Positions 14,239 to 22,327 are shown, numbered from the stretch's first letter. The stretch: 22,327 nucleotides of DNA from Clostridium sp. CAG:557 (GCA_000435275.1 FR883863.1:1-22327); one strand, 5' to 3'. Made by a program: numbers and translations. Notes: generated by a model not told the origin, from the letters alone.

Positions 14239-15006
14239 TTGAGAAAAAGTAAAAAAAGCCTAATAATAGCAGGCAACTGGAAAATGAATAAAACGGTAGC
14301 AGAAGTGAAGGACTTTATCAGTGCATTAAAAACGAATTTAAAAAAGCACGAAAATGAAATTATAATTTGCACACCGTTTACAACTATACCTACGGTAACG
14401 TCTTTAGCTGCAAATACTCAGATTAATGTTGGCGCACAGAACTGTCATTTCGAAAATTTGGGAGCGTATACGGGAGAAATATCTCCAAGTATGTTAAAAG
14501 AACTCGATGTAAAATATGTAATTTTAGGACATAGTGAGCGCAGAGATTATTTTTTTGAGACGGATGAGTTGATAAATAAAAAAATAAAATCAGCATTAAA
14601 TGTAGGCTTAAAAGTGATTTTATGCATCGGAGAAACAGCACAGGAGCGAAAAATCGGAATTACCGAAGAGAAGATTTCAATACAAATAAAAAAAGCTTTG
14701 TATGGAATTGAGAAAAAAAATCTTTTTGATATAATAATAGCTTATGAACCGATTTGGGCAATAGGTTCGAAGAAAAATGCAACTAAAGAAGATGCAAACA
14801 GAATTTGTGGAATAATTAGAAAAATTCTTGCAGGTATGTACGATTCAAATGTAGCAGAAGATTTTTCAATATTATATGGTGGTTCAGTAAATGCTAGTAA
14901 TGCAAGAGAATTATTAAGTATGGAAAATATTGATGGAGGTCTTATTGGAGGCGCATCATTGGATGTTGAAGAATTTTTAAAAATTATAGAAAGTGTTTCA
15001 GATTAA
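14239..15006 (+). CDS. tpiA: Triosephosphate isomerase
   Basis: Interconverts dihydroxyacetone phosphate and glyceraldehyde 3-phosphate. The start chosen is TTG at 14239, seven bases after AGGAG (14227-14231). An in-frame GTG at 14197 lies inside the base-paired element upstream and has no ribosome site. The resulting 255 residues are normal. Catalytic residues are visible: N13 and K15 in GNWKMNK, H98 in ILGHSERR, and E170 in AYEPIWAIG. The phosphate-binding loop is YGGSVNASN (213-221), followed by GLIGGASL (234-241). It is separated from pgk by 148 bases and from gpmI by 21. Confidence 0.97.
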   Translation: MRKSKKSLIIAGNWKMNKTVAEVKDFISALKTNLKKHENEIIICTPFTTIPTVTSLAANTQINVGAQNCHFENLGAYTGEISPSMLKELDVKYVILGHSERRDYFFETDELINKKIKSALNVGLKVILCIGETAQERKIGITEEKISIQIKKALYGIEKKNLFDIIIAYEPIWAIGSKKNATKEDANRICGIIRKILAGMYDSNVAEDFSILYGGSVNASNARELLSMENIDGGLIGGASLDVEEFLKIIESVSD

Positions 15007-15027
15007 TTTTATAAGAGGGTGTTTTTT

Positions 15028-16545
15028 ATGAAAAATCCTTTAATACTTATTATAATGGATGGGTTTGGAATTTCGAAGCATAACAGAAAAAGTGCTATAA
15101 CGGCAGAAACAACCCCTTATTTAAGCGAATTTTTTAAAAATTATCCAACAACTTTGCTAAAAGCTTCTGGAGAGGCAGTTGGCTTGCCAGCCGGACAAAT
15201 GGGCAACAGCGAAGTTGGACATATGAATATTGGCGCGGGTAGAATAGTTTATCAAGAGTTGACTAGAATTAATAAAAATATAAAAGATGAAAGTTTTTAT
15301 GAAAACACAGCGTTAAAAAATGCAATTTTGTCGGCCAAAAAAAGTAATTCTGCGCTTCATATAATGGGTTTGCTGTCGGACGGTGGAGTTCATAGCCACA
15401 TAAAGCATCTTTACGCGCTGTTAAAAATGGCAAAAAAATTTGATATGTCAAAAGTTTATATTCATGCTTTTTTGGACGGAAGAGATACTTCGCCGACCTC
15501 AGGTAAAAGTTTTATAGAGAGTTGTGAAAAAGAGACAAAAAAGCTTAAAATTGGAAAAATAGCAACGATTATGGGACGATATTACTCAATGGACAGGGAT
15601 AATCGTTGGGAACGCGTGAAAAAAGCCTACAATGCGATGGTGCGTGGTGATGGTGTGTATGAAAAAAATCCAATTAAAGCGCTCGAAAACTTCTATAAAT
15701 CCGGAGTTACCGATGAATTTGTTGAGCCTACGGTTTGCGACAAAAGTGCAGTGATAAATTCCGGAGATTCTGTTATATTCTTTAATTTTCGCCCAGACAG
15801 AGCTCGCCAGATTACGCATGCGATGGTCGATGAAGATTTTGATGGATTTATTCGAGCAAAAAAGCTTGATAATTTAAATTTTGTATGCATGACACGATAT
15901 GATGAGAGTATTTTGAATGTAAAAGTAGCTTTTGAAGCTGAAAAAATTGAAAATACTTTAGCAGAAGTTCTTTCAAAAAACAATTTAACTCAACTTAGAA
16001 TTGCCGAGACAGAAAAATATGCTCATGTGACCTTCTTTTTTAATGGCGGAATAGAGAAAAAATACGTAGGGGAGGATAGAATTTTAATTTCGTCTCCCAA
16101 AGTTGCAACTTATGACTTGAAGCCAGAAATGAGTGCTTTTGAAGTAACAAAAGTCGTAAAAGAAAAAGTTTTATCGTGTGAATATGATGTGATTATTTTA
16201 AATTTTGCAAACTGTGATATGGTAGGACACACCGGCAACTTTGAAGCGACTAAGACTGCAGTAAAAACAGTTGATAATTGTGTGCACGAAATAATTCAGG
16301 CAATTTTAAAAGTACATGGTTGTGCTCTTATAACCGCAGATCACGGAAATGTAGAGAAAATGCTTGATGAGGATGGAAAAATTTTTACTGCACATACAAC
16401 CAGTCCGGTACCGCTTTGTATTATAGGAAATAAATGTAAATTAAAGCCAACAGGAAAACTCGCAGACATTGCACCAACGATACTAAGTTTATTAAATTTG
16501 GAAAAGCTGTCTGATATGACTGGAGAAAGCTTAATATTTGAATGA
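15028..16545 (+). CDS. gpmI: 2,3-bisphosphoglycerate-independent phosphoglycerate mutase
   Basis: A manganese-dependent phosphotransferase that converts 3-phosphoglycerate to 2-phosphoglycerate. The ATG at 15028 is used, because AGAGGGTG just upstream serves as ribosome site; the GTG at 15019 is part of that site. The 505 residues are typical. D11 in IIMDGFG binds metal. S61 in QMGNSEVGH is the phosphorylated serine. The DGRDTSP block, the substrate-binding RPDRARQ, FANCDMVGHTG and TADHGNVE metal ligands are all present. Last gene of the pgk-tpiA-gpmI operon, with a terminator 17 bases later. Confidence 0.98.
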   Translation: MKNPLILIIMDGFGISKHNRKSAITAETTPYLSEFFKNYPTTLLKASGEAVGLPAGQMGNSEVGHMNIGAGRIVYQELTRINKNIKDESFYENTALKNAILSAKKSNSALHIMGLLSDGGVHSHIKHLYALLKMAKKFDMSKVYIHAFLDGRDTSPTSGKSFIESCEKETKKLKIGKIATIMGRYYSMDRDNRWERVKKAYNAMVRGDGVYEKNPIKALENFYKSGVTDEFVEPTVCDKSAVINSGDSVIFFNFRPDRARQITHAMVDEDFDGFIRAKKLDNLNFVCMTRYDESILNVKVAFEAEKIENTLAEVLSKNNLTQLRIAETEKYAHVTFFFNGGIEKKYVGEDRILISSPKVATYDLKPEMSAFEVTKVVKEKVLSCEYDVIILNFANCDMVGHTGNFEATKTAVKTVDNCVHEIIQAILKVHGCALITADHGNVEKMLDEDGKIFTAHTTSPVPLCIIGNKCKLKPTGKLADIAPTILSLLNLEKLSDMTGESLIFE

Positions 16546-16562
16546 GTTTTTGCAAAAAATAT

Positions 16563-16587
16563 GCTCCTGAAATTACTTTTCAGGAGC
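16563..16587. terminator. Bidirectional terminator between gpmI and the DUF378 gene
   Basis: A perfect 10-bp stem GCTCCTGAAA/TTTCAGGAGC (16563-16572 with 16578-16587) with loop TTACT. The T tract is better on the minus strand (ATATTTTTTGC) than on the plus strand (TAAAATTC), so it mainly serves the minus-strand gene. Confidence 0.8.
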
Positions 16588-16599
16588 TAAAATTCTCTA

Positions 16600-16818
16600 T
16601 TATCGAGTAACTGGGTGATGAACAGTTTCTTCGGAGTCTCTGAACAACAAAGAAATGCACCAAATTGCAGCCAGCGCAACTAATGTATAAACTATTCGAC
16701 TTGCAATATTTAGTTGCCCACCAAATATCCAACTAACTATATCAAACTGAAAGATTCCTATTGATCCCCAGTTAAGACCGCCGATAATAACTAATATTAA
16801 GGCAAGTTTGTCTAACAT
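16600..16818 (-). CDS. DUF378 membrane protein
   Basis: A 72-residue protein with two transmembrane helices (about 5-25 and 40-60). The family signature is near the first helix: a long hydrophobic run then GGLNWGSIGIFQFD, followed by VSWIFGG. YuzA of Bacillus subtilis belongs to this family. The function is unknown. The start is placed at ATG 16818, with AAGGGGTG seven bases upstream; a GTG at 16827 lies inside that ribosome site. Single gene on the minus strand between gpmI and the XRE regulator. Confidence 0.88.
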   Translation of the reverse strand: MLDKLALILVIIGGLNWGSIGIFQFDIVSWIFGGQLNIASRIVYTLVALAAIWCISLLFRDSEETVHHPVTR

Positions 16819-16827
16819 AGTTTTCAC

Positions 16828-17126
16828 CCCTTATTTTTCTAATACGGAATATCCGCATAAATAGTATTAGTTTTTATTTTTATTTTATGTGTGGATATTT
16901 AAAATTTTAATTGTTTATTTGATTATTGAAGCAATGCATTAAGCGAAAATTTATTAAAATGGGGAATAATTGTAAATAATTATTTTGTGATAATAAAAAA
17001 TTTTAGAAAAAATAAATGAGTCTAGTTAAAGTACCAGACTCATTTGTTAAAATTAACTATTTAATTTTTTATAAATTTGAAGTAATTGCTTTGCTTTTTT
17101 GATTGAGTTAATTTTGTTTTATAAAT
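16828..17126. other. Gene-free AT-rich region
   Basis: No coding sequence was seen in these 299 bases. It holds the upstream region of the DUF378 gene, with an inverted repeat CTAATAC/GTATTAG (16839-16845 and 16864-16870) around CGGA-ATA-TCCG. It also holds a weak AT-only hairpin near 16965 and the terminator of the XRE gene. Confidence 0.6.
17014..17045 (-). terminator. Terminator of the XRE regulator gene
   Basis: A perfect 10-bp stem AAATGAGTCT/AGACTCATTT (17014-17023 with 17036-17045) with a 12-base loop. Read on the minus strand it is followed by ATTTTTTCTAAA. It lies about 80 bases after the stop codon. Confidence 0.65.
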
Positions 17127-17396
17127 TTATAACGCTTTTTTACGTCTTTTTCTAGTTCTACCGAGTAAAGTGTCTGTTGGAATGTTTAGTGCGTCGGCTA
17201 TAGCAACAAGTTCCTTGTCTGTCACAAGCCTTACTTGTCCTTCGAGTTTAGACAACCCAGAGGCACTTAAATCTATACCCGTAACTTGAAGTTTGGCTAA
17301 AAATTCTTTTTGTTTTAAGCCTTTCTTTTTACGTTCTTCTTCAACTTTTTTTCCGATAATATTTTTATCACCTAAATCTTGTTTTCTAAGCCTCAA
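17127..17396 (-). CDS. XRE-family helix-turn-helix regulator
   Basis: An 89-residue DNA-binding protein consisting of one Cro/CI-type helix-turn-helix domain (about 13-80). The pattern IGKKVEEERKKKGLKQKEFLAKL is the first helix pair. GIDLSASGLSKLEGQVRLVTDKELVAIADALNIPTDTLLG contains the recognition helix (SGLSKLE) and the closing helices. The tail RTRKRRKKAL is strongly basic and may add non-specific DNA contact. Start TTG at 17396, with GGGGAGGTG upstream. It is transcribed divergently from the DegV gene, 218 bases apart, so those promoters are possible targets. No effector domain. Targets unknown. Confidence 0.88.
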   Translation of the reverse strand: MRLRKQDLGDKNIIGKKVEEERKKKGLKQKEFLAKLQVTGIDLSASGLSKLEGQVRLVTDKELVAIADALNIPTDTLLGRTRKRRKKAL

Positions 17397-17447
17397 TTTT
17401 TACACCTCCCCTAAAAATAAAGCTATTAAACTTTATGTATTGTGTAT

Positions 17448-17476
17448 ATTATATAATATTTTTTAAACGATTACAA
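17448..17476 (-). promoter_or_regulatory. Promoter of the XRE regulator gene
   Basis: Read on the minus strand: TTGTAA (17476-17471), 17-base spacer, perfect TATAAT (17453-17448). The -10 lies in the near-palindrome TATATTATATAATATT, which could also be an operator. Confidence 0.75.
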
Positions 17477-17518
17477 GTTTTTTTCTAAAAAAGCATTAAA
17501 AATTTTTATAAATAAAAT

Positions 17519-17547
17519 TTGTGCTTTTTTTTATAAATTGATATAAT
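17519..17547 (+). promoter_or_regulatory. Promoter of the DegV gene
   Basis: TTGTGC (17519-17524), 17-base spacer of mostly T, perfect TATAAT (17542-17547). The leader before the ATG at 17615 would be about 60 bases. Confidence 0.65.
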
Positions 17548-17614
17548 AGAGTTGTTTAGTTTTGACTTAAATTAAAAATATTTTTAAATAATTTATCGGA
17601 GTGAATTAAATATT

Positions 17615-18472
17615 ATGGGTTTAAAAAAGGTTATTTTAAGCGCAGATAGTTCTTGTGATTTAGGCCCCGAATTAAAAAACAGATATAATGTGCAGTATTT
17701 TAGATTTCATATTTTACTTGATGGGCGCTCGTATCTTGATGGCTTGGACTTGACGTCAAACGATATTTTTTCAATTTATAGGCAAAAAAAATGCGCCCCC
17801 AAGACGGCGGCAATTGGAGTAGGGGAATACTATGAGGCTTTCAAAAAATGGACGGAACAAGGTTTTGAGGTTATACATATAAATTTAAGCTCTGCTATTT
17901 CTAGTGCATATCAAAATTGTTGTATAGCGGCAAGCGAACTTGAAGGAGTCTATCCAATCGATTCCAGAAATCTTTCAACTGGAATGGGTCAACTTGTAAT
18001 TGAAGCGGCGAAAAGAATAGAGTTGGGATTATCAGCAAAGCAAATTCAAGATGAAATTATTGCTATGACAAGAAAAGTTCAAACTAATTTTATATTGGAC
18101 ACCTTAGAATTTTTATGTGCAGGAGGAAGGTGTTCTATGCTTTCTGCGATGGGGGCAAACATTTTAAAGTTGAAGCCGTGCATTGAGGTGAACAATGTAG
18201 ACGGAACAATGTCTGTGGGGAAAAAATATCGTGGAGTTTTGGAAAAGGCTGCTATTCAATATTCTGATGAACGTTTTTCTAATGTTGATTTGATAAATAG
18301 AGAAAGGCTTTTTATAACTCATTCAATTCAATCTCCGGAACTTTTAGAGAAGGTTTATAATCATATAAGAGACTTGAATATTTTTAAGGAAATTTACATG
18401 ACTGATACAGGCTGTACGATTTCTTCTCACTGTGGCCCAAACACATTGGGGTTAGTTTTTCTTTCCCAATAA
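17615..18472 (+). CDS. DegV family fatty-acid-binding protein
   Basis: DegV (FakB-like) proteins bind a fatty acid and, where studied, present it to the kinase FakA for phosphorylation and use in phospholipid synthesis. The 285 residues have the usual plan. SADSSCDL (9-16) is the first ligand loop, where DSSCDL is typical. INLSSAISSAYQ (about 94-105) is the conserved fatty-acid-headgroup block. DSRNLSTGMGQLV (about 116-128) is the third. The second domain has LEFLCAGGRCS, similar to the family's L-xLKKGGRIS. ATG start with CGGAGTG upstream. No fakA-like gene is in the window. Single gene with its own promoter. Confidence 0.92.
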   Translation: MGLKKVILSADSSCDLGPELKNRYNVQYFRFHILLDGRSYLDGLDLTSNDIFSIYRQKKCAPKTAAIGVGEYYEAFKKWTEQGFEVIHINLSSAISSAYQNCCIAASELEGVYPIDSRNLSTGMGQLVIEAAKRIELGLSAKQIQDEIIAMTRKVQTNFILDTLEFLCAGGRCSMLSAMGANILKLKPCIEVNNVDGTMSVGKKYRGVLEKAAIQYSDERFSNVDLINRERLFITHSIQSPELLEKVYNHIRDLNIFKEIYMTDTGCTISSHCGPNTLGLVFLSQ

Positions 18473-18573
18473 TTAATAAATTGGCAAGTTATTTATTTTA
18501 AATTCAGCTTAGCTATCTGTCAATTGCGACAAAAAAAGAATTAAATTTAGTTAATAATGCTGCAGTTTTCTAA

Positions 18574-18602
18574 TTGTTTTTTGCTTTTTGTTGTGATATA
18601 AT
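18574..18602 (+). promoter_or_regulatory. Promoter of the AAA+ ATPase gene
   Basis: TTGTTT (18574-18579), 17-base spacer, perfect TATAAT (18597-18602) with an extended TGA before it. The leader is about 25 bases. Confidence 0.72.
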
Positions 18603-18634
18603 TATATTGAACTTTTATTTAAGGAGGATATATT

Positions 18635-20458
18635 TTGGACAATAAAAATCAAATGGTAAAAAAAGTTTTGGCTACCTCTTTAGCAGCTAATGTGTTTTTA
18701 GGTGGAGCAAACGTTTTGAAAACAGAAAATGTTGCTTCAGCTTGGTGGTGGAGCCAAAAACATACTCAAGAAGAGATTAATTCTATTTATGATGATGTGA
18801 AAAGAGACTTGCAGGTTTGTTTAGAGGATTCAAAAAATTTGGATGACTCTGAGAAGGCGCAATCTTTTATTCAAGCTATATTAAATTTAGATAATGAGTA
18901 TACAAATAAGGAAAGATCTTATAATGATGTAATTAAATTTCAAAAAGAGTTGAAGTCTATACAGAGCAAAGTCGATTTAGAGCTTAATTTACAAGAAGTT
19001 AGTCGTAGAAAGAAAGCAGAAGAAGCTGAGCAAGAAGCGAGCCGTATTGAAAACGAGCATAGAAGAAAATTAGAAGAACAAAAGCTCCAAATGGAAAAAG
19101 AAGAAAGAGAACGCTTAGAGCAAATAAACAATGCGAAGGCTTCTTTAAGTGAAAAAGTTTATTCTATAATGAGAAGCGCTCACAAAGAGGTTGAGTTCCC
19201 AGAAAATATAGAGCATATTGATTCAATTGCAGATGAAATTGAAGAAAAAATTCAATCTATTGACAATTTAAATAGAGTTGATGGGGTAGAAACTTTAATT
19301 TCAGAACTTCAGGCAGAAATAGAAAAAGTATTAAATGAAGAAGTTAAATTGAGACAAGAAGCATTTGAAAAAAATTTAAAGGAATCAAAAATATCATTGT
19401 TTAATAAGGCTGAAGAATTACAAAGCTTGCTTTCTAACTTAAACGACAATGATGAAAGCTTTGAAAATATTAATAATACAATTATTACATTCAGAGAAGC
19501 GATAAGTTCACTAGAAAATTTAGATGAAATTGATGTATTACAAAAGACTTTTGAAGAACTTAAATCACAAGTTGATTCTTTATTAGAATTACAGTCTCAA
19601 AAAGAAGCTGAAAGAAAAGCTTTAGAAGAATTAGAACGTGAAATTGAAAACATGAGAGACCCTCAAAAGCAACTTGAAATGTTATCAGAGGGAAAAATTA
19701 CTCTTGATGATGTTATTGGTGGAAATCAAAAAGCAAAATCTAAGGCTTTGGCTTTAGTGAAGGCTTTTGAAAAATATAATAAAGGTGGAAAATTTGCGCC
19801 ATCTAAAGGCCTGCTGCTTTATGGACCTCCAGGGACAGGTAAAACTAGTTTTGTAACAGCTTTTGCTGCAGAGAAGGGAATAGAAGTATTTACTATAACT
19901 CCTTCGCTGGTTATGGGAGACAATGGTGAACGCAAAGTTTTAGAGATTATCGAACAGGCTAAAAAAGCTGCGCAAATTAGTGGCAAGTTAGTTATTTTAT
20001 TGATAGATGAAATTGATGCTGTTGCACAAAAACGTTCTAGCAGTAGCAGCGACAAGGTTCTTGTTATGCTTATGAATGAAATCGACAAATTAAAAGCTAG
20101 TGATAATGTTGTAGTATTTGCGACTACAAATCGTAGAGAAGCTTTGGACCAAGCTATTATCAGGTCTGGCAGACTTGACCAGAGCGTTGAGGTTGGCCTT
20201 CCAAATGCAGAAGCTAAAGAAAAAATCATGAATATTTATTTGAAAAATTTGAAGGTTGCTGAAGGCTTAAATACAAAGGCCTTTATAGACAAAATGAGAG
20301 GTTTCTGCGGCGCGGACATTAAAAGAGCTATTGATGTGGCTATTAATACTGCTATGGAACGTCAAGGTGTAGAAAATTTGTGTGATGTTGTGGTTACAAA
20401 TGCGGATATTCAAGAAGGAATTGCAACTATTATGGACGAAAAAACTACAGTTTATTAA
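18635..20458 (+). CDS. Predicted exported AAA+ ATPase with coiled-coil stalk
   Basis: A 607-residue protein not recognised as a named family. The N-terminus looks like a Sec signal peptide: MDNKNQMVKK, hydrophobic 11-28, possible cleavage after ASA (34-36), then WWW. Residues 45-345 are highly charged and mostly helical, with a strong coiled coil about 100-175 (Glu/Lys/Arg-rich) and further heptad-like stretches at 190-345. The C-terminal third is one classical AAA module: linker ITLDDVIGG (355-363), Walker A GPPGTGKT (397-404), Walker B LVILLIDEID (452-461), sensor 1 ATTN (496-499), arginine fingers R510 and R513 in RSGRLDQ, sensor-2 region GFCGADIKRA (556-565). It is closest in type to FtsH, ATAD and proteasomal ATPases, but no HExxH protease or second AAA domain follows. 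TTG start with AAGGAGG seven bases upstream. If exported, it would need ATP outside the cell; otherwise the N-terminus is a membrane anchor or is misread. Substrate unknown. Confidence 0.88.
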   Translation: MDNKNQMVKKVLATSLAANVFLGGANVLKTENVASAWWWSQKHTQEEINSIYDDVKRDLQVCLEDSKNLDDSEKAQSFIQAILNLDNEYTNKERSYNDVIKFQKELKSIQSKVDLELNLQEVSRRKKAEEAEQEASRIENEHRRKLEEQKLQMEKEERERLEQINNAKASLSEKVYSIMRSAHKEVEFPENIEHIDSIADEIEEKIQSIDNLNRVDGVETLISELQAEIEKVLNEEVKLRQEAFEKNLKESKISLFNKAEELQSLLSNLNDNDESFENINNTIITFREAISSLENLDEIDVLQKTFEELKSQVDSLLELQSQKEAERKALEELEREIENMRDPQKQLEMLSEGKITLDDVIGGNQKAKSKALALVKAFEKYNKGGKFAPSKGLLLYGPPGTGKTSFVTAFAAEKGIEVFTITPSLVMGDNGERKVLEIIEQAKKAAQISGKLVILLIDEIDAVAQKRSSSSSDKVLVMLMNEIDKLKASDNVVVFATTNRREALDQAIIRSGRLDQSVEVGLPNAEAKEKIMNIYLKNLKVAEGLNTKAFIDKMRGFCGADIKRAIDVAINTAMERQGVENLCDVVVTNADIQEGIATIMDEKTTVY

Positions 20459-20488
20459 TGTTTATTTTAGCTTACAATTGTTAAATAA

Positions 20489-20523
20489 AACCCCACGTTG
20501 AGTTATATACTCTTCGTGGGGTT
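20489..20523. terminator. Bidirectional terminator between the AAA+ gene and secA
   Basis: A 9-bp stem AACCCCACG/CGTGGGGTT (20489-20497 with 20515-20523) with a further short inner pairing GAGT/ACTC in a 17-base loop. T-rich flanks on both strands (ATTGTTTTTATTT and ATTTAACAATT). It serves two convergent genes. Confidence 0.8.
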
Positions 20524-20534
20524 ATTGTTTTTAT

Positions 20535-22327
20535 TTACTTGTTTGCACCGCAACATTTTTTGTATTTTTTTCCGCTACCACATGGACATGGGTCATTTCT
20601 GCCAATTTTTTCTGTATTTCTGACAGTTTTTATTTCGGGTGCATAGCCGTCAGAAGAAGGAGCAACTTGTGGAGCATCATTATCGTGACGTTCAGGAGCT
20701 TTGTTATTGCTTGGAAGTGTGAAAGTTAACAGAATTTTTACTGTATCGTCGCGAATATTATCAATCATCTCATCGAACATGTCAAAGCCTTCAATACGAT
20801 ATTCAACAACAGGGTCGCGCTGAGCATAAGCTCTTAAACGAATGCCGCGTTTTAATTCTTCCATGGCATCTATATGATTCATCCAGTAGGTGTCAACATT
20901 TTTCAAAAGTACAACACGCTCAATTTCTCGAGTCATATCTTCTCCGAAAGTTTTTTCGCGTTCTTCGTACATTGAAAGCGCTTTTTCAGTTAAAGTTTTG
21001 ATGATATCTTCAGCTTTTAAATTTTTAATTTCTTCATCAGAATAATTCAGGTCATCTTCGGTAATTAACCAGCCCAGATAAAAATCTTTTAGGCCAACAA
21101 AGTTCCAGGTTTCATCGTGCTTACTGGTGGGCAAGTAGCGAGAGACATTTTTTTCTATAGACTGTTCTATCATTTTAATAATCTGAGCGCGAATATCATC
21201 TCCATCGAGGACTTTATTTCTCTGATCATAAATGATTTGACGTTGCCTATCCATAACGTCGTCAAACTGAAGCACATTTTTACGGATTCCGAAGTCACGG
21301 CCTTCAACTTTTCTTTGAGCACTTTCAATAGCATTGGTAACCATTCTACTGTCAATTGGTTCATCCTCGGCAACATTTAATTTGTCCATCCAAACTTTTA
21401 AGCGATCTCCTCCGAATAGACGCATCAAATCGTCCTCTAAAGAAAGATAAAATCTTGTTTCACCAGGGTCACCCTGACGGCCAGAACGACCTCTTAACTG
21501 ATTATCTATTCGTCGAGTTTCGTGACGCTCAGTTCCAATTATCACAAGTCCACCGAGCTCAAGAACTTCCTCTTTTGGGTGTTTAATTTCTGCTTTGTAC
21601 TTTGCTAAAAGATTATTAAAAAGTTCTCTTGCTTCTAAAATATGCGCATCGTCAGTGTCAGCAAATCCGCTGGCTTCGCTAATGACTTCTTCACTTATTT
21701 GCATACGACGCATTTCTGCTTTTGCTAAATATTCAGCATTTCCGCCAAGACTTATGTCAGTACCACGTCCGGCCATATTTGTAGCTATTGTGACGGCACC
21801 TTTTTTTCCTGCTTGTGCAATTATTTCAGCTTCTTTTTCGTGATATTTTGCATTCAGTACCGTATGTTTTATACCAGATTTTTTTAGTAAATCACTTAGC
21901 CTTTCAGATTTATCGATAGAAACGGTTCCAACCAAAACGGGCTGTCCTTTTTTATGGTACTCTAAAATATCCTTAATTATAGCTTGATATTTGCCGTTTT
22001 CCGTTTTGTAGACAACATCGGGCAAATCTTTTCTTATAACTGGCTTATTTGTTGGGATTTCAACTACATCGAGTTTATAAATTTCTCTGAATTCTTCTTC
22101 TTCGGTCATAGCAGTGCCGGTCATTCCAGATAATTTTTTGTATAATCTAAAGTAATTTTGAAATGTGACGGCAGCCAGAGTTTTAGATTCTCTCTCAACT
22201 TTTACTTGTTCTTTTGCTTCGATAGCTTGATGTAAGCCTTCATTATATCTACGGCCATACATTATACGGCCGGTAAATTCGTCGACGATTAGAACCTCAC
22301 CATTTTTAACAACGTAATCTATATCTT
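20535..22327 (-). CDS. secA: Protein translocase ATPase SecA, C-terminal part
   Basis: SecA drives preprotein export through SecYEG with ATP. The gene runs off the window: the frame stays open to 22327, reading DIDYVVKNGEVLIVDEFTGR upstream of MYGRRYNEGLHQAIEAKE, so the ATG at 22262 is internal. About 597 residues are visible, from the end of the first nucleotide-binding/preprotein-crosslinking region onward. Present are the TFQNYFRLY and MTGTAMTEEEEF blocks, the second ATPase fold with NMAGRGTDI and GTERHETRRIDNQLRGRSGRQGDPG, and the helical wing and scaffold domains (QYDDVMDRQR-like QFDDVMDRQR). The acidic linker ends in the zinc-binding tail CPCGSGKKYKKCCG. A segment of about 60 residues between GTDISLGGN and LELGGL, common in clostridial SecA, is also present. 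Confidence 0.98.
   Translation of the reverse strand, partial: DIDYVVKNGEVLIVDEFTGRIMYGRRYNEGLHQAIEAKEQVKVERESKTLAAVTFQNYFRLYKKLSGMTGTAMTEEEEFREIYKLDVVEIPTNKPVIRKDLPDVVYKTENGKYQAIIKDILEYHKKGQPVLVGTVSIDKSERLSDLLKKSGIKHTVLNAKYHEKEAEIIAQAGKKGAVTIATNMAGRGTDISLGGNAEYLAKAEMRRMQISEEVISEASGFADTDDAHILEARELFNNLLAKYKAEIKHPKEEVLELGGLVIIGTERHETRRIDNQLRGRSGRQGDPGETRFYLSLEDDLMRLFGGDRLKVWMDKLNVAEDEPIDSRMVTNAIESAQRKVEGRDFGIRKNVLQFDDVMDRQRQIIYDQRNKVLDGDDIRAQIIKMIEQSIEKNVSRYLPTSKHDETWNFVGLKDFYLGWLITEDDLNYSDEEIKNLKAEDIIKTLTEKALSMYEEREKTFGEDMTREIERVVLLKNVDTYWMNHIDAMEELKRGIRLRAYAQRDPVVEYRIEGFDMFDEMIDNIRDDTVKILLTFTLPSNNKAPERHDNDAPQVAPSSDGYAPEIKTVRNTEKIGRNDPCPCGSGKKYKKCCGANK

Noticed and set aside
16839..16870. Inverted repeat CTAATAC/GTATTAG upstream of the DUF378 gene as an operator
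   Set aside because: Seven pairs of AT-rich sequence with an 18-base centre could arise by chance; no second copy was found to support a regulator site.
1..22327. CRISPR arrays, insertion sequences, prophage genes
   Set aside because: No regularly spaced repeats, transposase or phage-like genes were seen on either strand.

Overview
This AT-rich window looks like chromosomal DNA of a low-GC Gram-positive bacterium of the class Clostridia, possibly near the Oscillospiraceae/Ruminococcaceae. The best marker is the 45-residue, six-cysteine SCIFF ranthipeptide with its radical-SAM maturase, a near-universal clostridial pair. Housekeeping genes with strong Shine-Dalgarno sites and clear sigma-A promoters agree with this. 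There are 23 protein genes, three tRNA genes and one decayed gene. Eight of the 22 visible starts are TTG or GTG. Species-level assignment is not possible from the sequence alone.

Layout. 1-231: tRNA-Phe (5' end outside the window), tRNA-Gly and tRNA-Cys, closed by a terminator. 288-631: a DUF952-family gene broken by stops and frameshifts. 691-1095: ndk. 1134-3908, minus strand: asd-dapA-dapB, the aspartate-semialdehyde to tetrahydrodipicolinate part of lysine/peptidoglycan synthesis. Their promoter overlaps face to face with that of queA-tgt (4122-6294), the queuosine tRNA-modification pair. 6302-8847: yajC, a TIGR04086-like membrane protein, scfA and scfB, with an attenuator-like hairpin between peptide and maturase. 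8976-9410: a small exported protein made of 33-residue repeats. 9522-10166: a SpoIIM-like membrane protein. 10215-11828, minus: an orphan OppA-like lipoprotein. 11993-12175, minus: a small single-pass membrane protein. 12332-16545: trmL, then the glycolytic genes pgk-tpiA-gpmI. 16600-17396, minus: a DUF378 protein and an XRE regulator. 17615-18472: a DegV protein. 18635-20458: an AAA+ ATPase with an apparent N-terminal signal peptide. 20535-22327, minus: the C-terminal part of secA, running off the window.

Two things stand out. The first is the 607-residue AAA+ ATPase at 18635-20458: signal peptide, long coiled-coil stalk, one complete AAA module, no protease domain. An exported ATPase makes sense only where ATP is available outside the cell, for example inside a host. 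The second is a 112-base structure between pgk and tpiA (14101-14212) that folds into a four-way junction with three perfect hairpins and no unpaired base at the junction, just upstream of the tpiA ribosome binding site.

The decayed DUF952 gene, an orphan solute-binding protein, a SpoIIM-like gene standing alone and two predicted exported proteins of no known function would fit a host-associated lineage undergoing genome reduction. That is inference, not something the sequence proves.
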